From positions 1-57,509 of the forward strand of contig JAQCBK010000005.1 in the NCBI GenBank assembly GCA_027621505.1: a DNA stretch of 57,509 nt, read 5' to 3'. This document shows, piece after piece, positions 26,292 to 36,339 of this stretch. Position 1 is the first letter of the stretch, and the number at the start of each line of letters is the position of its first letter. The DNA is from Bacteroidota bacterium (GTDB taxonomy: Bacteria; Bacteroidota; Bacteroidia; Flavobacteriales; Flavobacteriaceae). The notes beneath the pieces were generated by a model. That model made no database searches. It saw only the letters and a program-made list of their open reading frames with translations, and was not told where the DNA came from. The translations under genes and the position numbers were made by a program.

Positions 26292-27874
26292 TATTTATAA
26301 TTTTTATTTGAGGCGTAAATCAATGCGTTAAATAGGTTAACCATCTTTCCAGACTTGGAAAGGGTCTTGGCATCTACTTTTTCTCCGGAGGAGGGGTTTT
26401 TAACAGAGGGAAAAAGCGGGATTCCTGAGTCCATTAAGACTTTCTTCACTTGATGCGCTTTTAGTTTCGGAAAGAATGATCTTACTGCAGCCGCAACACC
26501 CGAAGCATTCGGGGCGGCCATAGAGGTGCCGCTGTAAAACTCATAATTACCGTGGGGAACGGAAGACCAAATTTTATGACCTGGCGCAAAAACGTCCACA
26601 TTTGTGGATCCGAAATTGGAAAAAGAAGCGACCTGTTCCGAGTCAAAGGAGGATCCGACAGCTCCAACAGTTAAAAAGTTGGAAACGACTTCTTCGCCGT
26701 TCACTTCATCGGTAACAAAGGTTTTTTTCTTTCCAGGGTCAACGTCAGCCCCACTATTTCCAGCAGCATTAACAATAAGGGCATCATTTTTTTCGGCGTA
26801 TTTGAGCGCCTCCCAAACCCACTCTTTTTGTGGAGAATAGCCCTTCCCAAAACTGGTATTGATGACCTTGGCACCATTGTCCACCGCATACCGAATGGCC
26901 AACGCAACGTCTTTGTCGTATTCATCTCCATCGGGAACTGCCCTGAGAACCATAATTTTGGCTTGATCGAATACCCCCTTGTTCCCTTCATTGTCACTTC
27001 TATTGGCAGCGATGATTCCTGAAACGTGAGTGCCGTGATTGGCCCCGTCCTTTTCAGGCCCGATAACATTGGAATTGCCATAATTCCTGTCGTTGATGTC
27101 ATCAGGGTCATCTCCCACTACTTTTCTTCCATCAAAATCAATGTTGTAGTGCGCTTCTATTCCGCTTTGAGTCCCTTTTCGATACTCCTCAAGCTTTGTT
27201 TTTGTCAATTGATTTTCTTCAAGAAACCGTATAAAGATCAGGGCCTCCATTAAAGCAAAAGTCTTAGGGGAATACCCTTCTATGTCATCTATTGTGTAGT
27301 CCTCTTTGCCGAGTGTAACTTTTACCAAGCTGTCTGACTTACGGAGTTGAGAGATCATCTCCTCTATTTTCTCCAGCTCATTTTTTTTGTTTTCAATGTT
27401 CTTCAGCCGGTCTTTTTCAAACTTCTCATAGGCTTCCGATCCGGGCTCTTCCTTTTTTTGTAGCCGCACCGATTCCATATTCTCCAAATCGGCATCACCT
27501 AGAAAATTCCACCCGTGGATGTCATCAACATAACCGTTCTGATCATCATCAATGTTGTTGTTAGGAATTTCATCTTCGTTAATCCACAACACCTCACTAA
27601 GCTGGGGGTGTTCAATATCTACTCCAGAGTCAATCACAGCCACGATTACTCCATTTCCTTTTTTATCTTTGATCAACTCCTTGTGAGCACGTTCAACACT
27701 CATTCCTGGAATACTGTCCGTTCGAAGGTCCATCAAGTGCCAGAATTTCTTTTCATCGTCAGAAAGCGATTCCTTTTTGTTGTGATCTAGCAATGGAACA
27801 TCAATGGGGCTACCGATAAATTTTACGGTTCCGCAGGAAACCAAGAGGGGGAGTATGAATAATAGTTTTTTCAT
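26291..27874 (-). CDS. Subtilisin-like S8 serine protease lipoprotein with large insert
   Basis: 527 aa. A lipoprotein signal (MKKLLFILPLLVSC, Cys14) anchors it in a membrane. The catalytic triad is complete: Asp82 (AVIDSGVD), His280 (NHGTHVSG) and Ser451 (SGTSMAAP), with oxyanion Asn373. The Asp-to-His distance, about 198 residues, is far above the 30-70 seen in typical subtilisins; the insert (about 135-240) is Glu/Lys rich and probably coiled coil. It overlaps the MBL gene by 4 nt and the M1 gene by 1 nt. Confidence 0.92.
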   Translation of the reverse strand: MKKLLFILPLLVSCGTVKFIGSPIDVPLLDHNKKESLSDDEKKFWHLMDLRTDSIPGMSVERAHKELIKDKKGNGVIVAVIDSGVDIEHPQLSEVLWINEDEIPNNNIDDDQNGYVDDIHGWNFLGDADLENMESVRLQKKEEPGSEAYEKFEKDRLKNIENKKNELEKIEEMISQLRKSDSLVKVTLGKEDYTIDDIEGYSPKTFALMEALIFIRFLEENQLTKTKLEEYRKGTQSGIEAHYNIDFDGRKVVGDDPDDINDRNYGNSNVIGPEKDGANHGTHVSGIIAANRSDNEGNKGVFDQAKIMVLRAVPDGDEYDKDVALAIRYAVDNGAKVINTSFGKGYSPQKEWVWEALKYAEKNDALIVNAAGNSGADVDPGKKKTFVTDEVNGEEVVSNFLTVGAVGSSFDSEQVASFSNFGSTNVDVFAPGHKIWSSVPHGNYEFYSGTSMAAPNASGVAAAVRSFFPKLKAHQVKKVLMDSGIPLFPSVKNPSSGEKVDAKTLSKSGKMVNLFNALIYASNKNYK

Positions 27875-28725
27875 TCAAAAAAGTTTGCTAATGTATGTAT
27901 TTTATCTACTCTAACCCCTTTTTCTGTTTGCTTAAGGGAAATGAGTTCGTTATTTGGATCGTGTTCCAAAAATAGCAAGAAGTTTTCATCACACGCCATT
28001 TTTAAAAAACGACTTTTTTCATCCATACTGATTAACGGACGCGTATCATAGCCCATTACATAGGGGATGGGTAAGTGCCCTATGGTAGGGATGAGATCCG
28101 CAGCAAATACAATGCGTTGATTTTGGTAGCGCAATACGGGTAGCATTTGTTTTTCTGTATGTCCATTTACCAGAATGATGTCAAAATCGAGTGGGGTGTC
28201 CTTCAGCATAAAGTCTTTTCCTTTGAGTAGCTGAAGTTGCCCGCTCTCTTGAATGGGCAAAATGTTCTCTGGCAAAAATGAAGCTTTCTCACGCGGATTT
28301 GGATGCGTGGCCCATTGCCAGTGATCTTCGTGAGACCAGAAAGTGGCATTTTTAAATGCGGGTTCAAGGGTATCTTTTTTATTTCTAAGTATGGCATCAC
28401 CACAATGGTCGAAGTGGAGGTGGGTAAAAAACACATCGGTCACATCGTCTCGATGAAACCCTTTCTTCCGAAGTGAACCATCCAAGTTTTCATCCGCTGA
28501 CCGGTCATAGTGACTAAAAAACTTTTCACTTTGTTTGTTTCCCATTCCAGTATCAATCAAGATGAGTCGCTCGCCATTTTCAACCAATAAAGACCTACTG
28601 CACATTTGAATACGATTATTGGCATCGGCGGGGTTGGTTCTTTCCCACAATGGTTTGGGGACTACGCCAAACATGGCACCACCGTCCAATTTGAATTTGC
28701 CACAGCCAATGGAATGAAGCTTCAC
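27871..28725 (-). CDS. MBL-fold metallohydrolase
   Basis: 284 aa. The metallo-beta-lactamase fold is shown by the HxHxDH motif in FFTHLHFDHCGDA, with other ligands in NGHTEKQM and AADLIPTIGHLPIPYV. Without a signal peptide it should be cytoplasmic. Relatives include lactonases and quorum-quenching enzymes, but the substrate cannot be assigned. It lies 4 nt after the SMP-30 gene and overlaps the S8 gene by 4 nt; both neighbours upstream are possible lactone or ester hydrolases. Confidence 0.86.
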   Translation of the reverse strand: MKLHSIGCGKFKLDGGAMFGVVPKPLWERTNPADANNRIQMCSRSLLVENGERLILIDTGMGNKQSEKFFSHYDRSADENLDGSLRKKGFHRDDVTDVFFTHLHFDHCGDAILRNKKDTLEPAFKNATFWSHEDHWQWATHPNPREKASFLPENILPIQESGQLQLLKGKDFMLKDTPLDFDIILVNGHTEKQMLPVLRYQNQRIVFAADLIPTIGHLPIPYVMGYDTRPLISMDEKSRFLKMACDENFLLFLEHDPNNELISLKQTEKGVRVDKIHTLANFFE

Positions 28726-28729
28726 AAGC

Positions 28730-29740
28730 TTAGAGTTTGATCCGTGTTAGGTACATATGTGTGGTCATGTAGAGGTATTCAAGTTTAGTGTCAAAAGCAC
28801 AGTTGGCTGTTTTCTGTTCTGTTCTGATGGTACCGAGGTGTTTGCCCTGGGGGGTAATGATCAAAACACCACCGGGTCCAGTAGAAAAAACGGTACCCGA
28901 AGGATGGATTTTAAGCCCGTCAAAGTTCCCTTGGTCTCCTTTTGGCAATGCATCATCGTTAAAAAATACCCGGCCATTTTCCACGCCCTTGGAGGTGATA
29001 TCATAGGCCATGATTCTTCTGTCTTTGGGGTCAGATATGGCCACATACAGCGTCTTTTGGTCATTGGAAATGGCCACCCCGTTGGGTCGGGTCAGGTCTT
29101 TAATAATCAGTGAAAGTTTACCAGAAGGAGTAAGCTTATAAACACCATTGAAATCCAATTCCTTCAATGGGTCTTCATCCCCTTTTTTTAGGCCGTAGGG
29201 AGGGTCGGTAAAATATAAATCTCCATTTTTGGCGAAAACCAAGTCATTGGGACTGTTGAAATATTTTCCTTGATATTTACCAACGATGGTTGAAAAGCTT
29301 TTCTTTTCCCAATCCTCGAGTTTTGCGACCCTTCTGTCTCCATGCATACAAATGGTGAGTTGACCATTTGCATCCAATACCAAACCATTAGAACCACTTT
29401 CGTCACGGTTTTCGGCGTTGAGACTACCCTCTTTTCCTCGGGGAGCAATGCCGGTGTAGCCACTGGGATCGAGAAACACTCCTAGTCCGTTTTTCTCGTC
29501 CCACCGATAGATTTTATTGGCAGGAACGTCAGAAAATAATATCGCATCGAGTCGATTCACCCATACTGGGCCTTCCGACCAACCAAAACCCTCAGCGAGA
29601 ATCTCTATTTCTGCTCCAGGTGAAATGTACTGATCCAATTCGGGATGTAGCCGGTCTACAGTACCAATGGTTCTTTTTGTTTGGGCGTTCAAAGAGAGCA
29701 AAATACAAATAACAGCAAAGGGTACAAGCTTAAGTTTCAT
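28730..29740 (-). CDS. Secreted SMP-30/gluconolactonase-like protein
   Basis: 336 aa. A signal peptide (MKLKLVPFAVICILLSLNAQ) is followed by a six-bladed propeller. Marks are ILAEGFGWSEGPVWV at the start, GSNGLVLDANGQL, SPNDLVFAKNGDLYFTDPPYG and RPNGVAISNDQKTLYVA, where the Glu, Asn and Asp residues are the usual metal ligands. The family hydrolyses sugar lactones, such as gluconolactone, outside the cytoplasm in this case. It follows the SulP gene by 43 nt on the same strand. Confidence 0.9.
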   Translation of the reverse strand: MKLKLVPFAVICILLSLNAQTKRTIGTVDRLHPELDQYISPGAEIEILAEGFGWSEGPVWVNRLDAILFSDVPANKIYRWDEKNGLGVFLDPSGYTGIAPRGKEGSLNAENRDESGSNGLVLDANGQLTICMHGDRRVAKLEDWEKKSFSTIVGKYQGKYFNSPNDLVFAKNGDLYFTDPPYGLKKGDEDPLKELDFNGVYKLTPSGKLSLIIKDLTRPNGVAISNDQKTLYVAISDPKDRRIMAYDITSKGVENGRVFFNDDALPKGDQGNFDGLKIHPSGTVFSTGPGGVLIITPQGKHLGTIRTEQKTANCAFDTKLEYLYMTTHMYLTRIKL

Positions 29741-29783
29741 TATAGAGAAGTTAGATTATGTTAGTATCTATGTGATATAAGTA

Positions 29784-32015
29784 CTAAGTTAAAGAATGGT
29801 TTTGTTTTTTTTCTAAAATTTTGAGGAGTTCTTCTGAAAATGCCAGCATTTGTTTAATTTCCTGAATGCTTGACAGTCGCTCTTTACTTCGAATCAGGAT
29901 GCTCTCTCCATTGGACTCCAAATAATAGGGAGGGTGGCTTTCAAAGAAGAAAAGGAGTTCATCAGAAAAAAAGTCTCGAATGGATTTTTCGTTTTCGCCG
30001 CTGAGATAAAATCTTTTTGAAAAATCAGGGTAATTGCTGAAATCAATATCTTTTAATCCGGAAAGGTGGAAGATAGAGGACATAAAATTTTCTCTGTCTA
30101 ATGCAAAAACAGGGGTTTTTTTAATCCCTTTTATTTGAAGAAATGTGGACCTTAGATCTTCTTTTGAAATGAAAGCGCCCTCACTGTAGGAAAGGTCAAA
30201 AAGCAGGAATTCCTTTTTTTTGCTTTCCAAACTGTTGTAGCGGTAGTTGATCCATTTGGTTTTAAAATAGAAAAACCCTTCAAGCTCATCGTAGCTTGAA
30301 ATAGGATCAGGGAGATAATTCCAATCCAGTATGGTAGAAAGCTTTTCCAAAAGCTTTTGTCTTTTCGTTAGGGAAACCTCAAAGTTAAAAAGAGAGGAAT
30401 TGGGCAAGCTTTTACGAACGGCAAAAGGGTGTTCGGTTTGGGCTTCATGAATATCTAATCCGATGATTTCAAAAAACCCGCCTTGTCTAGAAAAGCCTCT
30501 GCTGTAATCGTTCAGCCCTTCCATAACGGTGTGATCTACAAATTCACAGAGGGAAAAATCGACAATAGCATGGGCATAGGGGGGGATTTCATCCAACTTG
30601 GCTTTAAGTTTAAAGAAATTCAAAAAGCTACAAAAGTTTTTGACGCTCACATAATAGTTCCCGCTTTCTTCCTCCATATACATCAGCACGTTTGGTTTAA
30701 GCCAGTTTCTAGAGAATAAGACCCCACTTTTGTTCAAAATGACATGCATTATAAGAGTTGCCAGTATGCCCAGCAGAATTCCTGTGGTTAAACTGGTCAA
30801 AAGGGTAGCCAGTAGCGTGATGAGGAATATGATGGCTTGTTCTTTGCCAATCTTGTATATTCGGAGAAGATTTTCAGGGGTTGCTAAACGATAACCAGTG
30901 AAGACCAATATGGCAGCCAAGGCAGGCATGGGAATTTTTTGAATTTGTTTGGCAAATAACAGGATAAAAACAAGCAAAAAAGCTGCATGAAAGAAATTAG
31001 CAGAGCGGTTATTTGCTCCATTATTGACATTGACGGAGCTTCGAGCAATTACAGTAACTACATTGAGCCCACCAAAAAAGCCACTTATTCCTGTGGCAAT
31101 TCCTAGCGCCCTCAAATCTTTGTTGATGTTTGACCTTCTTTTAAGAGGATCCAATTTATCAACGGCTTTGATGCTTAATAGGGATTCAATCACGGCAACC
31201 AAAGTAATCGACAGGGTATGGCCCATAAAGTCTGAAGAGAGTAGTTTGCTAAAGTCGGGTCGTGGGAGGGAAGTTACCAAGTTTTCAGGCAAGGTAATCA
31301 TCAGTCTTGATCCTAAGACATCGGGTGTTTTCAACACCAAGTCATAATAATATATGATTCCGATAGAAGCAATGACGATCCACATGGGAGCGGGGATCAG
31401 TTGAAACAGGGGAATTCTTATTCGAGCATACAAAAACAAAAAGGCCAAGCTGAGCAATCCAATTCCAGCGGCTAGAAGCATTTCGCTTGAGGGGTTTTCA
31501 ATGAGGTTTTTGAGGGACTTGGGAATGAAAATCAACTGATCGATGGTATTGCCTTTGACATCGGTAAAACCCAACATGACATGAAATTGTTTGGCCAAAA
31601 TACCTACACCAATGGCTGCCAACATGCCTTGCAAAGCGGTTGAGGGAAAAAACTCACTCAAAGCTCCCAACCGAAAAACCCCGAAGAGGAAAAGCAATAA
31701 GCCCGACAGCATTATGGCGGCTAAGGTGAACAAATACCCTTGATACAAGTTTCCCTCTCCCATGCCTACAATGGCTGCGAGGACCACTATCACCAATCCA
31801 TTTCCTGGACCTGTAATGGTGAGGTGCGAACCTCCAAGAATGGAGACGATGGTTCCACCAGCGATGGCTGCAACGATCCCTGCAATGGGAGGTGCCTCAG
31901 AAGCAATGGCCAGCCCAAGACCCAGTGGCAATGCAATGAGCGAAACCACAAAGCCAGAAAAAATATTTTTTGGGAGGTCGCCCAAAAATTGTTTTAATGG
32001 GGCAGCATTATTCAT
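29784..32015 (-). CDS. SulP family anion transporter with extra C-terminal domain
   Basis: 743 aa, longer than the usual 550-600. The membrane part (about residues 1-430) starts FSGFVVSLIALPLGLGLAIA and carries the transmembrane spans and the TGPGNG-type loop of SulP carriers (sulfate, bicarbonate or other anions). A STAS-like domain follows (about 450-540). Then comes a roughly 180-residue tail with no clear match by eye, ending in FYLSGENEKSIRDFF and YYLESNGESILIRSK. The gene overlaps the universal stress protein gene by 8 nt. The transported ion is unknown. Confidence 0.9.
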   Translation of the reverse strand: MNNAAPLKQFLGDLPKNIFSGFVVSLIALPLGLGLAIASEAPPIAGIVAAIAGGTIVSILGGSHLTITGPGNGLVIVVLAAIVGMGEGNLYQGYLFTLAAIMLSGLLLFLFGVFRLGALSEFFPSTALQGMLAAIGVGILAKQFHVMLGFTDVKGNTIDQLIFIPKSLKNLIENPSSEMLLAAGIGLLSLAFLFLYARIRIPLFQLIPAPMWIVIASIGIIYYYDLVLKTPDVLGSRLMITLPENLVTSLPRPDFSKLLSSDFMGHTLSITLVAVIESLLSIKAVDKLDPLKRRSNINKDLRALGIATGISGFFGGLNVVTVIARSSVNVNNGANNRSANFFHAAFLLVFILLFAKQIQKIPMPALAAILVFTGYRLATPENLLRIYKIGKEQAIIFLITLLATLLTSLTTGILLGILATLIMHVILNKSGVLFSRNWLKPNVLMYMEEESGNYYVSVKNFCSFLNFFKLKAKLDEIPPYAHAIVDFSLCEFVDHTVMEGLNDYSRGFSRQGGFFEIIGLDIHEAQTEHPFAVRKSLPNSSLFNFEVSLTKRQKLLEKLSTILDWNYLPDPISSYDELEGFFYFKTKWINYRYNSLESKKKEFLLFDLSYSEGAFISKEDLRSTFLQIKGIKKTPVFALDRENFMSSIFHLSGLKDIDFSNYPDFSKRFYLSGENEKSIRDFFSDELLFFFESHPPYYLESNGESILIRSKERLSSIQEIKQMLAFSEELLKILEKKQNHSLT

Positions 32016-32871
32016 TTCGGGTTGTATTCACGATTAAAACATCTGTTGGCAGTTCTGCCAGGATGTGTTCCAGGTCTCGGGTGAAGAGCCGGTCAATAAA
32101 ACTTAAGTTTTCATTAGCGTTCATCACTAGCAAATCAGCCCTAACCACCCTAGCATAGTGTCCAATGGAATAACCCCTTCTGCCAAAAATACTTTGGGTG
32201 ACCCAGTTTATTTCTGCTGTTAAATTAGAGGGAAGTCTTTTTACAACATCTTTTACTCTTGTTTGTTCTTGTCGCCTGAGCTTTTCCTTTTTTAGTGTAG
32301 CCTTCCTCAAGCTCCTGTCGTCATCGACAGCAACCGCTACTTTTGATCTGCTGATCTCTTCAACCAATGATATTTTTTTGGCGCCAAGCGCATTTGCTAC
32401 CACAAAAGCGACCTCGATGGTCATTTGGGTTTGAGGACTGTCAAATCCGTTCACCACAATGTGTTGACAGGGACGCCGCTCAACAGAAGGGTTGATCAAA
32501 AGTAATACGGAACATTTGGCTTTTCTGGTAATTTTTCTGGCGATGGAACCCAAATAAAATTTTACCACATTTTCCCGCTTCAAAGCACCCAATAAGATGA
32601 GGTCAACCTCAAACTCCTTACTGGCCTCTAATAGGGTATTTACTGGGTTCCCCAGTTTCCAATGAACAGATATTTTTTTGGATTGAACTGGGCATGACGC
32701 GATAATTTCATTGAATTGGGATTCTTTTTTATCGGTTTTGTTCCCCACGTGAACAAAAACCAATTCTCCATCAAAAGCGTGTGCCATTCTCATGGCCTCA
32801 AAAACATTTGCTTTGAGGTTGGGAGAAAATGCAAATCCGACCAAAAACTTTTTAAATCCAATTGCTCTCAT
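32008..32871 (-). CDS. Universal stress protein (UspA) family, tandem type
   Basis: 287 aa, about twice a single Usp domain. The first domain starts FKKFLVGFAFSPNLKANVFEA and has an ATP-loop-like stretch (LGSIARKITRKAKCSVLLL); the second covers about 155-285 and ends with ILAELPTDVLIVN. Usp proteins bind ATP or act as stress or signal sensors in the cytoplasm. The 8-nt overlap with the SulP gene suggests the two act together. This may be a soluble regulator of the carrier; that is inference. Confidence 0.85.
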   Translation of the reverse strand: MRAIGFKKFLVGFAFSPNLKANVFEAMRMAHAFDGELVFVHVGNKTDKKESQFNEIIASCPVQSKKISVHWKLGNPVNTLLEASKEFEVDLILLGALKRENVVKFYLGSIARKITRKAKCSVLLLINPSVERRPCQHIVVNGFDSPQTQMTIEVAFVVANALGAKKISLVEEISRSKVAVAVDDDRSLRKATLKKEKLRRQEQTRVKDVVKRLPSNLTAEINWVTQSIFGRRGYSIGHYARVVRADLLVMNANENLSFIDRLFTRDLEHILAELPTDVLIVNTTRNE

Positions 32872-32970
32872 GAATTGAAGATAAAAATTAGGTGCCCATC
32901 AACCAATTTTTTTATCCCTCTTGAGATTGTTGATTTTCGGATGGATAAGTTTAACTCTAAAATCAAAAAA

Positions 32971-34428
32971 TTAATATTTAGCCCAGTTTGTTTTTTTCTT
33001 CCGTATCTCCAAGTTCAGTGGCAAGTTTTCCCAAGGATAAAGGCGGTTTTTGATCTCTGCCAATTGTTTGTCAACCAACATTTTTAGTGAGTCTTTTTTG
33101 GGGTGTAGATCAAAAAGGTCATTTCGTTGTGAAAAATCGCTACTTAGGTCGAAGAGCTGATAGTTTTTTAGGGAAATGGTCTTTAGGTAGTTGTAGTCAT
33201 CTTGGGAAAATTGGTGGGGTCTTGGAATGGTGTCTCGGTCTAAGCCTAAAATCATGAAATTCCCCACACGCATTGCAATTTCTGGAACGGAGCGGTAGAA
33301 GAACCAGTAAAGTGGGCGTTTTCTAATGAAGGGGTTTCCTTCTAAAAGTGGCAGAAAGCTCGTTCCATCAATGTCATCAGGTAGGTCAATTCCTACAATA
33401 TCGCATAGGGTTGGGAGTACATCGACCAAACCAATGGGGGTATCGATTACCTTTTTGTTGGTTTTAATCCCCTGCCATTTAACAATCCCCGGAACGCGGA
33501 TTCCACCATCATATAAATAACTTTTTACCGCCTTTAAACCTCCATTGGAGGCCAAACGATAGGAGCCGTTGTCTGAACTGAACATGATGATGGTATTGTC
33601 CATCAAGTCATTTTGTTCGAGATAATCCAAAAGGCGTCCAATGGCCATGTCTAAATGGTCGATGTTGGCCAAATATTTAGCATCTTTTAAAGGCTGATTT
33701 GCATATTTTTCAACCAGTTCTGGAGGAGAAGCGACCTTGGCATGAGGCTCATGAAAGGCGACGTATAAAAAGAAAGGGTCATCACTTTTTTGACTGAGCC
33801 AGTCCATACACTCTTGGGCAACGATTTGGCAAGAATATCCATCTACAAGTCCTAGGGCTTTGCCATTGCGTATAAAATTTATGGGGTTAAGGTGAGAGGG
33901 CTCCGCATTGTTTTCTGTCCCCAGTGAATAGTCAAAACCTTGGTGATGAGGCTGTGGATGGTTGAGCTGGGGATTTTCGGCCAATTCTCCCAAATGCCAT
34001 TTGCCAATATGGGCGGTTTGATAACCTTTGGTTTTGAGCAACTCTGCCAGTGTCACTTCTTGATCGGGAAGGTGAAGGGGATGCTGAGGCGGTCTGTAGC
34101 TGTACATGCCCACTTTGGCGGGGCTTTTCCCTGTCATAAGCCCAGTCCGAGAAGGGGAGCAGTTGGGCCCTGCGGCGTAAAAGTTATCAAAAAAAACACC
34201 CGATTCAGCCAGTCGGTTCAAATTGGGGGTTTTCGTAGATCCTCCTATCTTTTCAAAGTCTCCATAACCCATATCATCGGCCAATAGAAAAACTACATTC
34301 GGCAATTTTGTTTTGGGATGTGGGAGATTATTGCATCCCAACATAAGAAGAAGAGGGACACAAAGTGATATAAAAAACGATGATGACCGACGGTTAAAAC
34401 TTTTTCTTGTCCACTGGAGAATTACCAT
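32971..34428 (-). CDS. Lipoprotein sulfatase (CSPSR type)
   Basis: 485 aa. The signal peptide ends in a lipobox (LLLMLGC, Cys32). The catalytic signature is GPNCSPSRTGLMTG, where Cys90 would become formylglycine; Asp51 and Asp52 (LLADDMGYGD) are metal ligands. Family members remove sulfate esters from sulfated polysaccharides or other compounds in the periplasm or at the surface. Maturation needs a formylglycine-generating enzyme, not seen in this window. It lies 15 nt after lepA on the same strand. The substrate is unknown. Confidence 0.92.
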   Translation of the reverse strand: MVILQWTRKSFNRRSSSFFISLCVPLLLMLGCNNLPHPKTKLPNVVFLLADDMGYGDFEKIGGSTKTPNLNRLAESGVFFDNFYAAGPNCSPSRTGLMTGKSPAKVGMYSYRPPQHPLHLPDQEVTLAELLKTKGYQTAHIGKWHLGELAENPQLNHPQPHHQGFDYSLGTENNAEPSHLNPINFIRNGKALGLVDGYSCQIVAQECMDWLSQKSDDPFFLYVAFHEPHAKVASPPELVEKYANQPLKDAKYLANIDHLDMAIGRLLDYLEQNDLMDNTIIMFSSDNGSYRLASNGGLKAVKSYLYDGGIRVPGIVKWQGIKTNKKVIDTPIGLVDVLPTLCDIVGIDLPDDIDGTSFLPLLEGNPFIRKRPLYWFFYRSVPEIAMRVGNFMILGLDRDTIPRPHQFSQDDYNYLKTISLKNYQLFDLSSDFSQRNDLFDLHPKKDSLKMLVDKQLAEIKNRLYPWENLPLNLEIRKKKTNWAKY

Positions 34429-34443
34429 CAGAGTCTGAATTGT

Positions 34444-36240
34444 TTAATCATTGAGTTTTAGCACGGCCATAAATGCTTGTTGAGGAATTTCTACATTGCC
34501 TACTTGTCGCATTTTCTTTTTCCCCTTTTTCTGTTTTTCAAGCAGTTTCCTTTTTCGGGTAATATCTCCCCCATAACATTTGGCGGTTACATCTTTTCTG
34601 AGAGCTTTGATGGTCTCTCGGGAAATGATCTTGGCACCAATTGCGGCTTGGATGGGAATGTCAAATTGTTGTCTGGGGATCAATTCTCTCAGTTTTTCAC
34701 ACATTTTTTTACCGATGGCATAGGCATTCTCCGCATGGATGAGGGCAGAAAGGGCATCTACAGGATTGGCGTTGAGCAAAATATCAACTTTCACCAACTT
34801 TGACGGACGCATCCCTATGGGGGAATAGTCAAAAGAAGCATAGCCTTTGGAGACGGTTTTTAATCGGTCGTAAAAATCAAAAACGATTTCTGCCAGAGGC
34901 ATGTCAAAATTTAATTCTACCCTTTCTGTGGTGAGGTAGGTCTGATTGGTGATCACGCCTCTTTTTTCGATACAAAGCGACATGACATTGCCTACAAAAT
35001 CAGATTTGGTAATAATGGAAGCTTTTATAAAAGGTTCTTCGACGCGATCCAAAAAAGAAGGATCTGGTAAATCAGATGGATTGTTTACCATCACAATTTC
35101 GTCGGGATTTTTTTTGGTATAGGCATGATAGGAAACATTGGGAACCGTAGTGATGACGGTCATGTTGAATTCTCTTTCCAGCCTTTCCTGGATGATTTCG
35201 AGGTGGAGCATACCCAAAAAGCCACAACGAAACCCAAAGCCAAGCGCTGCCGAACTTTCTGGCAAAAAGACCAATGAAGCATCATTCAACTGTAACTTTT
35301 CCATACTGGCTCTCAGCTCCTCATAGTCTTCTGTATCCACCGGATAGATTCCTGCAAAAACCATGGGCTTTACTTCTTCAAAACCTTCGATGACCTCTTG
35401 GGTGGGGTTCTCTGCCCCTGTGAGCGTATCTCCTACTTTTACTTCTTTCGCCTCTTTGATTCCTGTGATGAGGTAACCTACATCACCTGCAGCGATTGAT
35501 TTTTTGGGTTCTTGCTTGAGCTTTAGGGTTCCGATTTCGTCGGCGAAATAGGTTTTTCCCGTGGCGATAAATTTTATTTTTTGTCCCTTTTTGATTTCGC
35601 CATTGATGACCCTAAAGTAGGTTTCCACCCCTCTAAAAGGGTTGTAGACCGAGTCAAAAATCAAAGCCTGTAAGGGAGCATTTACCTCTCCTTTGGGTGC
35701 TGGAATGCGGTCAATGATGGCAATTAAAATGTCTTTTATTCCCAGGCCCGTTTTTGCAGAAGCAGGAATCACATCCTCGGGCTTGCAACCCAAAAGGTCA
35801 ACAATGTCGTCGGTTACTTCCTCAGGATTGGCAGAGGGCAGGTCTACTTTGTTTAGAACAGGAATGATTTCGAGATCGTTTTCTAAAGCCAAGTAGAGGT
35901 TGGAAATCGTTTGCGCTTGGATACTTTGGGCAGCATCCACAACCAATAGTGCACCTTCGCATGCGGCGATGGATCGGGACACTTCATAGGAAAAATCCAC
36001 ATGGCCTGGCGTATCAATCAGGTTAAAAACATATTGTTCTCCTTGGTGTTCGTATTCCATTTGGATAGCGTGAGATTTAATCGTAATCCCTCTCTCCCGT
36101 TCCAAATCCATATTGTCCAACAACTGATCCTGCCTTTCTCTTGAAGTTACTGCCCCAGTAAAGTCTAGCAGACGATCGGCAAGGGTACTTTTGCCATGGT
36201 CGATGTGGGCGATAATGCAAAAATTTCTCAGGTGTTTCAT
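34444..36240 (-). CDS. lepA: Elongation factor 4 (LepA)
   Basis: 598 aa, typical length. A ribosome-bound GTPase linked to translation under stress and 30S assembly. The G1 loop [10 protein letters not shown] (about 10-19), the switch block [19 protein letters not shown] and NKVDLP are all present, and the C-terminal LepA domain ends with [23 protein letters not shown] (shown shortened: [15 protein letters not shown]). Its promoter lies 23 nt upstream. It precedes the sulfatase by 15 nt. Confidence 0.97.
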   Translation of the reverse strand: MKHLRNFCIIAHIDHGKSTLADRLLDFTGAVTSRERQDQLLDNMDLERERGITIKSHAIQMEYEHQGEQYVFNLIDTPGHVDFSYEVSRSIAACEGALLVVDAAQSIQAQTISNLYLALENDLEIIPVLNKVDLPSANPEEVTDDIVDLLGCKPEDVIPASAKTGLGIKDILIAIIDRIPAPKGEVNAPLQALIFDSVYNPFRGVETYFRVINGEIKKGQKIKFIATGKTYFADEIGTLKLKQEPKKSIAAGDVGYLITGIKEAKEVKVGDTLTGAENPTQEVIEGFEEVKPMVFAGIYPVDTEDYEELRASMEKLQLNDASLVFLPESSAALGFGFRCGFLGMLHLEIIQERLEREFNMTVITTVPNVSYHAYTKKNPDEIVMVNNPSDLPDPSFLDRVEEPFIKASIITKSDFVGNVMSLCIEKRGVITNQTYLTTERVELNFDMPLAEIVFDFYDRLKTVSKGYASFDYSPIGMRPSKLVKVDILLNANPVDALSALIHAENAYAIGKKMCEKLRELIPRQQFDIPIQAAIGAKIISRETIKALRKDVTAKCYGGDITRKRKLLEKQKKGKKKMRQVGNVEIPQQAFMAVLKLND

Positions 36241-36263
36241 CCGCGCATTTTCCTCTGCTGATG

Positions 36264-36271
36264 CAAAGATA
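36264..36271 (-). promoter_or_regulatory. TAnnTTTG -7 element of lepA
   Basis: TATCTTTG on the minus strand, 23 nt before the lepA ATG. Confidence 0.55.
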
Positions 36272-36339
36272 CTTATTTTGAAAGCTTGCTTTTTTGTTTG
36301 GTTCAGAAAAGTTACATTTAGTATATAATTTCATAACTG

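Noticed and set aside
32746-32751. CACGTG in the Usp gene as a third parS-like site
   Set aside because: The arms beyond CACGTG do not match the consensus (TTCCCCAC and GTGAACAA), so the match is poor.
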